Positions 46,862 to 56,129 of a stretch of DNA of 64,000 bases are shown one piece after another. The stretch is taken from NCBI GenBank assembly GCA_028718805.1, contig JAQUKY010000003.1:1-64000 (forward strand), given 5' to 3'. Position numbers and translations under genes: made by a program. Positions within the stretch are counted from its first letter, which is position 1, and each line of letters starts with the position of its first letter. Under the pieces are notes generated by a model that was given only the letters and a program-made list of their open reading frames with translations, was not told the origin of the DNA and searched no databases. Source of the DNA: Candidatus Nanoarchaeia archaeon (GTDB taxonomy: Archaea; Nanobdellota; Nanobdellia; Pacearchaeales; GW2011-AR1).

Positions 46862-47353
46862 ATGGTTAAAAAGAGATTAAGAGATATTGAAAGAGAGCTA
46901 AAAAGAATCAAGAAACTAAAGAATTCCTCAGACTATTATTATTCAAGAGCTCCTCTTTATGAAGAAGCTGCTCAAAGTGCTGTTTCTGAAAGAAAAGTAA
47001 AAAAAGCGATAAACTACTTTAGAAAAGCAGCTGGATTTTATGAAGAGCTAGAGGGTTCCTCTGTAGCTGAGCATGGTGCAGGGTATTTTGAAAAATATGT
47101 TAATTCAAAAAATAGATGCTTAAAAAATGCTGAAAGATTGAAAAAAGTTTCCGAAGGCAAATGGCACGGATTAGAGGGAAAAAGTTTTGCTATAATTGCT
47201 TTGTTTAGTTTAATTTTTAGTTTTTTATTCCTATTACCTAACCTGACCGGCAATGTGATAGCAAACCTAACAACTAAAAATTCAAGCATAATTGGAGCAG
47301 GATTATTTGTTTTGGGGATAATTGGGTCTTATTTTTATTTTAGGAAAAAATGA
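46862..47353 (+). CDS. Helical (TPR-like) protein with C-terminal TM hairpin containing LTGNVI
   Basis: FSLIFSFLFLLPNLTGNVIANLTTKNSSIIGAGLFVLGIIG. Confidence 0.7.
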   Translation: MVKKRLRDIERELKRIKKLKNSSDYYYSRAPLYEEAAQSAVSERKVKKAINYFRKAAGFYEELEGSSVAEHGAGYFEKYVNSKNRCLKNAERLKKVSEGKWHGLEGKSFAIIALFSLIFSFLFLLPNLTGNVIANLTTKNSSIIGAGLFVLGIIGSYFYFRKK

Positions 47354-47463
47354 ATTAGTAGAAAAACGAACTTTAAAAGACTACTATTGTTCAGGGGATA
47401 GTTTTATAAATATAAAAAATATCTAAAAATTACCTAAGGGAATAAGAGTTCTGATGAATTAAT

Positions 47464-48504
47464 ATGGAATCAGTTCAAATACTTAATAACCGATTAAATA
47501 AAGCCAAGAATATCAAAGAAAAAAAGGCTATTTTGCAGGAGTTATACAAACAACTTGTAAAAAGCAAGACCAATAGAAAAGCTAATGGATTATTCAGGGA
47601 GTTTGTGGAGAATGATTCTTATAATGGGCATAAATTTGCATGGGGTCTTGCTGAACAATTGGATAAATATGGTTTAACCAATCATGCAAGAAGATTAAGA
47701 GAGCAATATAGCGGAATTCCGCAAAAACCTCAAAGAGATTGGACAGAGTTACCCAATGTATTAGGCAATCAGGAAAAAATTGAAGAATTATGTTCAAGCG
47801 GGGATGCAGGCAGAGACTTGGCAGGGCTTGGATGCATTGCAGCAGCCTTTAACAAAACTGCTGAAGCAAGAAGACAGCCGGCAGACCCAAGATTTCTATA
47901 TCCAACAAGCAGGCAGTTTCCTTTTGATGAAACAACCTATAAAATAGTTAAAGCTTTGGAAGAGAGAGATTTTAATGTTCCAGGAATCAAAGTTGAATTT
48001 CATTCCTATGGTCCTAGTGATTCATATAGAAGAGTAGAAACTATAGAAGGGGATGACTTTAGATTATGGTTTTGTCGTGAACAGGGAAGAATAGGAAGTG
48101 ATTGGAATGATACAGCTGCAGTTAGTAACTTAAACATACCTTTTAAAGAACTTAGTGTATTTAGTGATAATTCTGGTCCAACACTTCGTTTATATGTTGG
48201 AGATAACTGGGAAAAAGATAAAGAAGGATTTGTTAATAGTGTAAAGGTAAACAGCAAATTGCGTGAAGAACCAAGGACTTATCTTAGGTATAGCGGTTCT
48301 TGGCAAAAAAGTTCTAAAGGAGGAGTATATTACCCAGGGAAAATAGCTCCATTTTTAACACACACAAATGATTTAGATAGAGAATATGAACCGAGAGGGA
48401 ATGAGCCAAAATATTTTGAAACCAAGAAAATTTTCCATGAATTTGATGAATTTTTAAAAGGTAAGCTTGAAGAAATAACTAGTCTAAAATCTGTTATGAA
48501 TTAG
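47464..48504 (+). CDS. Hypothetical protein
   Basis: 346-aa ORF. Confidence 0.75.
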   Translation: MESVQILNNRLNKAKNIKEKKAILQELYKQLVKSKTNRKANGLFREFVENDSYNGHKFAWGLAEQLDKYGLTNHARRLREQYSGIPQKPQRDWTELPNVLGNQEKIEELCSSGDAGRDLAGLGCIAAAFNKTAEARRQPADPRFLYPTSRQFPFDETTYKIVKALEERDFNVPGIKVEFHSYGPSDSYRRVETIEGDDFRLWFCREQGRIGSDWNDTAAVSNLNIPFKELSVFSDNSGPTLRLYVGDNWEKDKEGFVNSVKVNSKLREEPRTYLRYSGSWQKSSKGGVYYPGKIAPFLTHTNDLDREYEPRGNEPKYFETKKIFHEFDEFLKGKLEEITSLKSVMN

Positions 48505-48532
48505 AAGATAAACAAAATCTACAAATCTTAAA

Positions 48533-48904
48533 ATGAAAGTCGGAACTGAGTTAATGTTGGGAGATGGAAAGGGGAAGGCACAGGCACTTACAAGACCAGC
48601 TGAAGGAACATACCTCCTGAACCTGGGCAATATAGAAAAAGGAGTTGCTTATTTTTCTGTAACAAAAAAGAAAGGAGAATATTCCGGAGAACTTGAAGCT
48701 ACTATTGATGACGAATTCAGAAAAGAATTTGGAGAAAATGTTAAAATAGGAGATTTTTTTAAGATGATTGTTCAGTATGTTGGTAAGAAGGATTATACAC
48801 TAAAGATTATTCCTCCTAAAGTTTCAAACAAAGGAAGATACTGCCCAAGGGAAAAGCGGATGAGAAGATTAGCTTATTACGAAAAGAAATATAGAGGCGT
48901 TTAA
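48533..48904 (+). CDS. Hypothetical protein
   Basis: 123-aa ORF with basic C-terminus. Confidence 0.7.
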   Translation: MKVGTELMLGDGKGKAQALTRPAEGTYLLNLGNIEKGVAYFSVTKKKGEYSGELEATIDDEFRKEFGENVKIGDFFKMIVQYVGKKDYTLKIIPPKVSNKGRYCPREKRMRRLAYYEKKYRGV

Positions 48905-48952
48905 TCACTCATTTAGAAGAATATATAAAGGACTGAAATGCATATATTACCC

Positions 48953-49096
48953 ATGGAAAGCAAATCAAAACAAAGATGTTCGGTAAAAGCTTGCTATGGA
49001 ACAAGTGAATGGTCAGAGAATTCTGGTATTTGCCGCAATTGCAAATGGCAGGAAGATTGTGGTAAGATTGAAGGGAAGATAAAAAATAAAAAATAA
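48953..49096 (+). CDS. 47-aa Cys-rich small protein
   Basis: Read directly: MESKSKQRCSVKACYGTSEWSENSGICRNCKWQEDCGKIEGKIKNKK*. Confidence 0.5.
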   Translation: MESKSKQRCSVKACYGTSEWSENSGICRNCKWQEDCGKIEGKIKNKK

Positions 49097-49100
49097 ATGA

Positions 49101-49271
49101 ATGATGGAAGAAAAAGAGAACGATAAGAATAAAGCAAGAGAAAATGCTGAATGTGTATTCCCTCCATGTCCAAAATGTGACAAGGGATTTTTATTGCCGT
49201 TTTCATACAAAGAAGATGTTTTTGAGAAATGGAAATGTTCTGAATGCGGTTATATAATAGAAAAAAGATAA
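49101..49271 (+). CDS. 56-aa zinc-ribbon protein
   Basis: Read directly: ...ECVFPPCPKCDKGFLLPFSYKEDVFEKWKCSECGYIIEKR*. Confidence 0.6.
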   Translation: MMEEKENDKNKARENAECVFPPCPKCDKGFLLPFSYKEDVFEKWKCSECGYIIEKR

Positions 49272-49274
49272 TTT

Positions 49275-49475
49275 TGGTTTTATTTTGGTAATCTATTAAA
49301 CTATTTCAAGGCTTTATTGAGAAGCTTATGCTGATTGCTTCTTATGATTTCGTTTTATTTTATTACTGACACACCAGTAATCTGTAAGACGATTTTAAAT
49401 ATGTTGCTTCTGTTCATCAAGCTTAATCCTCTCATCTGCAAATCCTGTTGGTTTTTAACATTACTAATATATAAG
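49275..49475 (-). repeat. Dispersed intergenic palindromic repeat (two copies)
   Basis: ggtaatctattaaactatttcaaggc...atttcgttttattttattactg then agtaatctgtaagacgattttaaatatg...ctcatctgcaaatcc. Confidence 0.65.
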
Positions 49476-49487
49476 AAGAAGAGATTA

Positions 49488-50456
49488 TCATTCAAACTTA
49501 AACTCAACAAAGTTATTATTTTTATCTATTTCTTTTATTAAGTCTTCTGAATCAATAACCAGCTTTATATCGCTAGAACTTCTGGAGTTAAGTTTTAAAT
49601 TTTGCACAGAATAAGTGACTCCTGCCCCAAAAGCAATATCTTTTAGATTAAAATTCCCCATTTTGTCATTATCATCAAAAACAGATAAATAAACACTTTC
49701 AGCATCTAGTGTTCCTAAATTCCTAACAGTTACATTAAAATCAAAATATCTTCCTTTTTTAACTCCAGTTGCATTTTCAAAATACAAATCTGCGAGATTT
49801 TCCTTAGAATAAAGCTCTCTTATGTTATTGATTATTGATTCATCTAATTTTTGATCACACGACTCTAGATAAGGATACATCAGGCTGTTTTTATCTGATG
49901 AATGAGCAAAACCAAAAACATGCAATAATTCATGTAATTCCACATTTGGCCAGTCGCATTTAACTCCTTTTTTTTCACCATATAATAAAATAACCCCCTG
50001 GGTAATGACGTTATATCTCCCCGTTTGTATTATTTCTTTAGCTCCTCCTTCCCCTGCTATAAAATACTCTTTTTCTATTGAATTTTTTATACTTTCAGAA
50101 CAGCTAACTTCTATATCTGGTTCGCTGGCTTTTGGACTAAAACTAATAACCCCCACCTTATTCTGTAATTCATTAAAAGCTTCAATCATATTGTTTTTCT
50201 CTTCTTCACTGCAATCAGAACCTATTGAATAAGAAATATAATTATGGTTAAATTTCATATTAGGATAGAACTGTTCAACTTCGTAAGAAAGATTGCTTAC
50301 TTCCAGCTGATTAGAAGAAGTAACAACATCAAGAACCTGCGGCTTTCCAGGAAGGTTCATATATAAAAAATACCCTCCGATTAATAAAATCATAATTAAC
50401 AATAAAAATAAAATTATGTTTAAGATAACTCCTCCTTGTGATTTTATATGTCTCAT
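49488..50456 (-). CDS. Membrane-anchored matrixin-like zinc metalloprotease with C-terminal CARDB-like domain
   Basis: N-terminal TM; ELHELLHVFGFAHSSDKNSLMYP; VTVRNLGTLDAESVYLSVFDD repeat-type domain. Confidence 0.8.
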   Translation of the reverse strand: MRHIKSQGGVILNIILFLLLIMILLIGGYFLYMNLPGKPQVLDVVTSSNQLEVSNLSYEVEQFYPNMKFNHNYISYSIGSDCSEEEKNNMIEAFNELQNKVGVISFSPKASEPDIEVSCSESIKNSIEKEYFIAGEGGAKEIIQTGRYNVITQGVILLYGEKKGVKCDWPNVELHELLHVFGFAHSSDKNSLMYPYLESCDQKLDESIINNIRELYSKENLADLYFENATGVKKGRYFDFNVTVRNLGTLDAESVYLSVFDDNDKMGNFNLKDIAFGAGVTYSVQNLKLNSRSSSDIKLVIDSEDLIKEIDKNNNFVEFKFE

Positions 50457-50519
50457 CTTTTTTAAAAGAAGATATTGATATTATTTAAATATATTCTTAG
50501 ACGAATATTGTTAATATTA

Positions 50520-50605
50520 AACTAGTTTAAGGTGGGATTGAATAGCTTAATCTTCTGAACCCCGTATTAAAATCGTTTAGTACATTACTAATAAAAGTTA
50601 AATAT
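50520..50605 (+). repeat. Dispersed intergenic palindromic repeat (upstream of tRNA-Asp)
   Basis: aatagcttaatcttctgaaccccgtattaaaatcgtttagtacattactaataaaag. Confidence 0.6.
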
Positions 50606-50655
50606 GAAAAATCTAACAATAACCTTTTTAAATCTAAAATAACATCAATAATCAT

Positions 50656-50727
50656 GCCCCGATAGTTAAATGGTTATAACACAACCCTGTCACGGTTGGG
50701 TTCCGTGTTCGATTCACGGTCGGGGCG
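50656..50727 (+). tRNA. tRNA-Asp (anticodon GTC)
   Basis: GCCCCGA...CAACC-CTGTCAC-GGTTG...CCGTGTTCGATTCACGG TCGGGGC G. Confidence 0.93.
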
Positions 50728-50781
50728 TTCATTTTCTCCTAAAACCAATAACTCTTTAAAGAAAGGTATCCGATACTATGT

Positions 50782-50907
50782 ATGACAATTGTATGCCCTA
50801 AATGTGAATCGCGATGTTTGAAAATAGATAATTTTTGTATTGGATGCGGAAAAGATTTAAGAATAATTAAGAAATCTAAAGATACAAAAACCAGGGAAAA
50901 GCATTAA
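50782..50907 (+). CDS. 41-aa zinc-ribbon protein
   Basis: Read directly: MTIVCPKCESRCLKIDNFCIGCGKDLRIIKKSKDTKTREKH*. Confidence 0.6.
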   Translation: MTIVCPKCESRCLKIDNFCIGCGKDLRIIKKSKDTKTREKH

Positions 50908-50980
50908 ATAACAAATATTCTCAATTTTTATATCTCATCTTTTTCAAAGTGTTTATATACAAAATTATCCATGTCTATTA

Positions 50981-51280
50981 ATGAGAGAATTATTAAAACT
51001 GGTTGATGCATTAAATCGGGAATTTATGAAATTAATTGATAGAAATTATATAAATAAAAAACTTGCAAAAAGAAAAGGAAAATGCTTAAAATGCGGAAAA
51101 TGCTGTAAGGGATGCAAGTTTTTGGATAAGAAAACCAAGTTATGTAAGGTCTACAACTCAAGGCCTTCTTTAATATGCCACAAGGATTTTCCCTTGGATA
51201 AAAGAGAACAATGGATATGGAATGTAAAAAAATGCGGTTATTCTTTTAAGAAAAAAATAAAACTAGATAATGTTCTTTAA
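50981..51280 (+). CDS. YkgJ-like Cys-cluster protein
   Basis: GKCLKCGKCCKGCKFLDKKTKLCKVYNSRPSLICHKDFP. Confidence 0.75.
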   Translation: MRELLKLVDALNREFMKLIDRNYINKKLAKRKGKCLKCGKCCKGCKFLDKKTKLCKVYNSRPSLICHKDFPLDKREQWIWNVKKCGYSFKKKIKLDNVL

Positions 51281-51407
51281 CGCTAATAACACTTAAACTT
51301 ATTCGCTTTGTTAATTGCTCAAGCGTTTAAATTGTAGCATTATTGGTTCTTTAATTATCTATTCTTCATTACCACAATCTTAATAATCCTATTTTCTATC
51401 AAAATTT

Positions 51408-52562
51408 ATGGGAATCTTTGATTTTTTTAAAAAGAAAAAAACCGAATCAGAAGTAGAGATAGTGGGGTTTGATGAAATTAAGGAGTTTCTAAGCAAAAAA
51501 AGGCAGGAAATTGAAGAAAAACAAACACAGCCTAAAAAAGAGATAAGAGATAGTATCAATGAATTAGTAAGTGCTTTAGAAGAAGAAGCAGAGGCTCTTA
51601 AGAATATAGACTTGCAGAATAAAAGGGCAATGGATATGGAAAAGCTGATTGTAAGGCAAAACCTAGATAATTTTATCCATTACTTAGAAGAGCTGATATC
51701 TAATCTGCAAAAAACAGATTCAGAATCTTTTGAAACATTAATAAACAATGTCAATTCTGTTTTCTCTGATTTTGAAAAGAAGTCTATAATCAGCTTTCAA
51801 AAATCAACCTATTTAATCGGAGAGGAATTAGGAAGAATCAGAGATGATATTGCAAAATTCTTCAGGTTTTTTAATAATCTGGTTAAAGAAAACAGGTTTT
51901 CAATAGATCAAATGAAATTAATCTCAGCTATTAAAGAAAAATTAAATGAAATTAGTAGTTTAGAAAAGGTAGAATATGAGAACAAGGAGACAATTATTGA
52001 CATAGAAGATAAAATTAAAAGTTTAGAAGAAAAAATCCGGGATAAAAGAAGAGAGATTGGAGAGACAAAAGAAAGCAAAGGATATATTGAACAGGTTAAT
52101 GTTAGACAGGAACTTGAAAGAAAAAAGACAAAATTAGCAATTGAACTGCAGAAGTTAAAAGAGATGATAGATTTTAAGGCATTGGCAAGAATTTATCATT
52201 CAGCTGAAAGACAGATGTTTTTGATAAAAGAATACAGGGACAATTTTAGAGAATCATTTGAAAGAGATGGCCCAGAAAAACTTCTGGATTTAATTGATAT
52301 AAAAGAAATAAATCAGAAACCAATAAAGGAAAAGATAAAATTAATCGATGAGATTAAGCAAAATATTGATAATATTATAGTAGACAAAGACATAACCCAA
52401 GAACTGGAAAGAGATATCAGTGATATAAGAAGCAAGATAAGAGACTTAATCTCTGAAAAATCTAAAAAAGAAAAAATAGATGCAAAATTTCAGGAAAATA
52501 AAGAGCAGATAAAAAGGCAGGTATCAGAGCAGTTAAAGAGTTTTAATGCCATATTAGAATGA
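51408..52562 (+). CDS. Coiled-coil hypothetical protein
   Basis: 384-aa ORF, Lys/Glu-rich heptad-like. Confidence 0.8.
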   Translation: MGIFDFFKKKKTESEVEIVGFDEIKEFLSKKRQEIEEKQTQPKKEIRDSINELVSALEEEAEALKNIDLQNKRAMDMEKLIVRQNLDNFIHYLEELISNLQKTDSESFETLINNVNSVFSDFEKKSIISFQKSTYLIGEELGRIRDDIAKFFRFFNNLVKENRFSIDQMKLISAIKEKLNEISSLEKVEYENKETIIDIEDKIKSLEEKIRDKRREIGETKESKGYIEQVNVRQELERKKTKLAIELQKLKEMIDFKALARIYHSAERQMFLIKEYRDNFRESFERDGPEKLLDLIDIKEINQKPIKEKIKLIDEIKQNIDNIIVDKDITQELERDISDIRSKIRDLISEKSKKEKIDAKFQENKEQIKRQVSEQLKSFNAILE

Positions 52563-52591
52563 AAAAATAAAAGTATATCTAAAGTTAGCAC

Positions 52592-52816
52592 ATGGATGAT
52601 GAAAATAAAGGATATGGTCATAGCAATCCTCTTTATGTTGTAGATGAGAAGACTGGCGAGCTAATTCAAGTTTATTTGCCTGCTGATGCAGTAGCAAGTG
52701 AAGCAAAACCTGGGGTCAAAGCAGGCAATCCTCTTCTGGATGAGATAAATCAGCAATTGCGGGAAGAACAATTAATAGAAAAGATGAGAAGATTATACAT
52801 AAAGAATAAAAAATAG
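52592..52816 (+). CDS. Hypothetical small protein
   Basis: 74-aa ORF. Confidence 0.6.
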   Translation: MDDENKGYGHSNPLYVVDEKTGELIQVYLPADAVASEAKPGVKAGNPLLDEINQQLREEQLIEKMRRLYIKNKK

Positions 52817-52934
52817 ATAAAAGCTTAATTTTCTCATTGCAAAGTAGATAAGTTCTGCAGATTATCAAAACCCATATTTTCAATAGTTTTATATATGGTA
52901 ATATCTTGTATAAATTAATAAGGAGGTGTTTAAA

Positions 52935-53069
52935 ATGGCTGCATGGGGCAAATGGGTCGCAATTGTTGGCGGAGTAATAGCTATAATTGGTCAATTTTGG
53001 GGCGCAACTTATTACTTACCAGTAATTGGGGGAGTAGTCGCAATCGTTGGCGGATTAGGCGCAGAATAA
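52935..53069 (+). CDS. 44-aa Gly/hydrophobic small membrane peptide
   Basis: MAAWGKWVAIVGGVIAIIGQFWGATYYLPVIGGVVAIVGGLGAE* after AAGGAGGTGTTTAAA; T-rich tract downstream. Confidence 0.75.
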   Translation: MAAWGKWVAIVGGVIAIIGQFWGATYYLPVIGGVVAIVGGLGAE

Positions 53070-53124
53070 ACCTTTTTATTTATTTTTAATTTTTTATTTA
53101 ATTTTTTTACTTTTTCTTATTTTT

Positions 53125-53184
53125 TTTAATTTTATTAATATTATTTATACTGAGCAGTCTACGGTCATATTCCACGTACACCTG
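53125..53184 (+). repeat. Decayed tRNA 3'-half direct repeat R7
   Basis: TTTATTAATATTATTTATACTGAGCAGTCTACGGTCATATTCCACGTACACCTG; about 27/41 match to R1 tRNA part, mostly transitions. Confidence 0.55.
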
Positions 53185-53252
53185 TTCAAAACAATTAGAC
53201 TAAAACGAGTAGGCTCGGTTAAATTTAAATAATCTCCTCTCTTAATCTAATT

Positions 53253-54236
53253 ATGAAAAAGGGGTTAGTGATAGGAATTGTTGTAGGAATTATAATAATC
53301 TCTATTGTTTTTTTCTTATTAAATTATACATACAAAAACTCAAATGATGTAGAAGTAAATGATATAGGATTAAATGAAAGTAACTATGCTTTAACAAACA
53401 CCAGCACTTTAATAAATGCCACGGATGATAGCAGAGAATCTAATCAAAAAGCAGAGGATATTGACCCAAATAATCTTTCGAATACTATCTGCAACCAACT
53501 ACCTACATCAAGCGACTTTGGTTTAGATGACAACTATTATTGTCTTGCAGTTGTAAATCATAATATTAGTTTTTGCGAGAAAATGCTTGGAAATGATACA
53601 ATGGAACTCGGTAATTTAGAAGAATCAGAAGAAGACTTAAATGATAAAACCCCTTACTATATTTGCTTGGCTATATCTGATGGAGATTCTTCTTACTGTA
53701 AAAAGGCAACAAGAGAAGATGCTAAAAAAACATGTTATAATGTACTCGCCCAAACAAGTGGAAACATAAATTTCTGTAGTGATATTGATTATGACCAAAA
53801 TGATAAGCAGCAATGTTATTTTAATTTCGTAAATGCTTTGTATTGGGAAGATAAATCAGAAAAGATAACAACAGAGGATTGTGATAAAGTTGGCATGAAT
53901 GGTGGGAATCAGGACAAAAATACCTGTCTAGCATTTAAAGAACGGGATGTTTCCATTTGCGGAAGTAATAAAAATTGTTTAACTTTTTTTCCTCAGGAGA
54001 TGTCTTTTTGCGATGGTGTGACTTTTAAAGATGAAGAAGAATGTATTCGTGATAGGGCTATGGTAAATGAAAATATATCAATATGCGGGACCTTATCTGA
54101 GCAAACAAGAAGAGACGATTGTTATGGAGATTTTTCCAGTCATATTCAACCGAGCACCACAATTTGTGATAAAATAATCGGCATAGAACGTAGACGAGGA
54201 TGTTATATAGATGCTGCAATAAATCTTGCTAAATGA
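53253..54236 (+). CDS. Membrane-anchored Cys-repeat extracellular protein
   Basis: N-terminal TM, then many Cys pairs (ISFCEKM..., CYNVLAQTSGNINFC..., CYFNFV...). Confidence 0.75.
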   Translation: MKKGLVIGIVVGIIIISIVFFLLNYTYKNSNDVEVNDIGLNESNYALTNTSTLINATDDSRESNQKAEDIDPNNLSNTICNQLPTSSDFGLDDNYYCLAVVNHNISFCEKMLGNDTMELGNLEESEEDLNDKTPYYICLAISDGDSSYCKKATREDAKKTCYNVLAQTSGNINFCSDIDYDQNDKQQCYFNFVNALYWEDKSEKITTEDCDKVGMNGGNQDKNTCLAFKERDVSICGSNKNCLTFFPQEMSFCDGVTFKDEEECIRDRAMVNENISICGTLSEQTRRDDCYGDFSSHIQPSTTICDKIIGIERRRGCYIDAAINLAK

Positions 54237-54284
54237 TTTATTTGATTAAAGATTAAACAGATTCATTAAAAATTGAGTAATATT

Positions 54285-54344
54285 AATGTTTTTATTAATC
54301 TTATTTACATCTGAATCTCGTGAGTTCGATTCTGGTGTCGTCCA
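54285..54344 (+). repeat. tRNA 3'-half direct repeat R5
   Basis: TTTTTATTAATCTTATTTACATCTGAATCTCGTGAGTTCGATTCTGGTGTCGTCCA. Confidence 0.75.
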
Positions 54345-54385
54345 TTCAACTAAATCTTTAAAAATCATTTAAATATTTGTTTTAG

Positions 54386-54925
54386 ATGAAAGAACCATTA
54401 AAAATAATTGCGCGATTTGATATCAATGAAGATCAAAGACAACCTTTGAGTGGACGAGCATATTTAAGCCCATTTCATTTTGAAAAAGCATGTAATTCAG
54501 ATATACCTTATGTTGTTAGAAAATTAAGAGAGGTTGTTAAAAGTCCTGAGTTTAGTACTATTAGAAAAATTGGATATAATCATACTGTTGCCCTTATATG
54601 GGCCGAAAAGTTAGCCAATGGACATTATGATGAAATGATTGACTTTTTTGGATGGAGTTTTGATAGATGGGATAAAGATTCTGACCTTAGCTCCTGGAAG
54701 ACTAGAAATGGACTTATTGTTTCTGTAAATTTAGGAATATCACAAATAACTTCTGAAAATGGAATTGATATCCTTAAAGCAGAAAAAGATTATAGGCATT
54801 CAACTTCATCAGAAGAATTCAGAATAACAGGACCAGAATTAGATAAGTATGGTTTAAAATTAATGTATGATTTTTGTAATCCTACGGGCAGGATAGAATT
54901 AAAAAATATGCAAAAAAGTTATTAA
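54386..54925 (+). CDS. Hypothetical protein
   Basis: 179-aa ORF. Confidence 0.65.
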   Translation: MKEPLKIIARFDINEDQRQPLSGRAYLSPFHFEKACNSDIPYVVRKLREVVKSPEFSTIRKIGYNHTVALIWAEKLANGHYDEMIDFFGWSFDRWDKDSDLSSWKTRNGLIVSVNLGISQITSENGIDILKAEKDYRHSTSSEEFRITGPELDKYGLKLMYDFCNPTGRIELKNMQKSY

Positions 54926-54939
54926 AGAAGTATTGCCTT

Positions 54940-55767
54940 TTAAGTATATAATCTCAATCTTCCTTGCTGCCAGTCCTTTACAATCAGGACAGCAGTCCTG
55001 TTCTCATCAACCCTGTTACCTTTTATCAGAAAACTCTTCTTAAGCCCTAATTGGTTAATTATTGAGTCATAGTCTTCTGCTTCTATTCCAATTCCATAAA
55101 AATCTTCAAATGCTTTTTTATTATTTTTCATGAACAGCTTAATTATAGAATCAGCAACAGTTTCAGCATCTTTCAGTTTTTCAATATCCCTTGCTCCGAT
55201 TAAGCCATATCTTATATCATCATCAGCCTTCAGAGGTATCACTCCTGGAGTGTCAATTAACTTGATTTCATTACTTGCCCTAATCCAGTGAATGCCGTGG
55301 GTTGTTCCTGCCTTCTTGCTTACTTTGACTTTCTTTCTATGGGCCAGCATATTGATTATAGAAGATTTTCCAACATTAGGATATCCCAGAACACCTACAA
55401 TTATCTCTCCCTTAGCCTCTCTGTATTCTGATGTTGGCTTGGTTACCTTGTCCCTCCAATCCCTTTTCCCGTATTTTTCAAATACCTGCTTGATTTTAGA
55501 AGTTAAAATTCTGGCAGAATGCTTGTTTTCAGAAGATACAAAAACAACCTCTCCTTCCTGGCTAAGTTTTTCTATTGGCTCCCTGATACTTTCTTTTGAG
55601 GTTAAATCGCTTTTATTAATAACAAAGATAACCGGCCTTTTAATTTTCTTGATAAGCTCTTCAACTTCCTCATTTCTTGAAAGCTCGACCAGCCTTGCGT
55701 CTAATATTTCCAGGACAATGTCAGATTCGGTTATAATTCTTTTAATTGAATCCCAATATAGTTCCAT
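54940..55767 (-). CDS. YlqF-like circularly permuted GTPase
   Basis: VINKSDL upstream of GVLGYPNVGKSSIINMLAHRKKVKVSKKAGTTHGIHWI...LIDTPGVIPL. Confidence 0.88.
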   Translation of the reverse strand: MELYWDSIKRIITESDIVLEILDARLVELSRNEEVEELIKKIKRPVIFVINKSDLTSKESIREPIEKLSQEGEVVFVSSENKHSARILTSKIKQVFEKYGKRDWRDKVTKPTSEYREAKGEIIVGVLGYPNVGKSSIINMLAHRKKVKVSKKAGTTHGIHWIRASNEIKLIDTPGVIPLKADDDIRYGLIGARDIEKLKDAETVADSIIKLFMKNNKKAFEDFYGIGIEAEDYDSIINQLGLKKSFLIKGNRVDENRTAVLIVKDWQQGRLRLYT

Positions 55768-55817
55768 GAAAAATAAATAACAATAATCCTTATAAACCTT
55801 AAGCAAATCAAATAAAT

Positions 55818-56105
55818 ATGAGTGTAAATTTACTTTTGCAAACATTACCATCATATCATAAGGTTTGTAGCACAAAATTAGAAGAAAGAACAGTTCCTGT
55901 GGATGGAAGAGTTTTAAGTCTTAATCCTTATCCTGTAAAATATTGCCCAGAATGCAAAGTATATATTTTTGGAAATGCTGAATCAAAAAACCCAGAAAGA
56001 ATTGGAAAACTAATAACCCTCGCACAAGAACAGACAAATTTAAAAACAAATGGTTCAAAATTTAGGGTTGATTATTTACAAAAAATTAATAAAGATAACC
56101 TTTAA
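55818..56105 (+). CDS. Hypothetical protein
   Basis: 95-aa ORF with CPEC. Confidence 0.6.
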   Translation: MSVNLLLQTLPSYHKVCSTKLEERTVPVDGRVLSLNPYPVKYCPECKVYIFGNAESKNPERIGKLITLAQEQTNLKTNGSKFRVDYLQKINKDNL

Positions 56106-56129
56106 AACTATTCAAAATCTCCTAACTCT

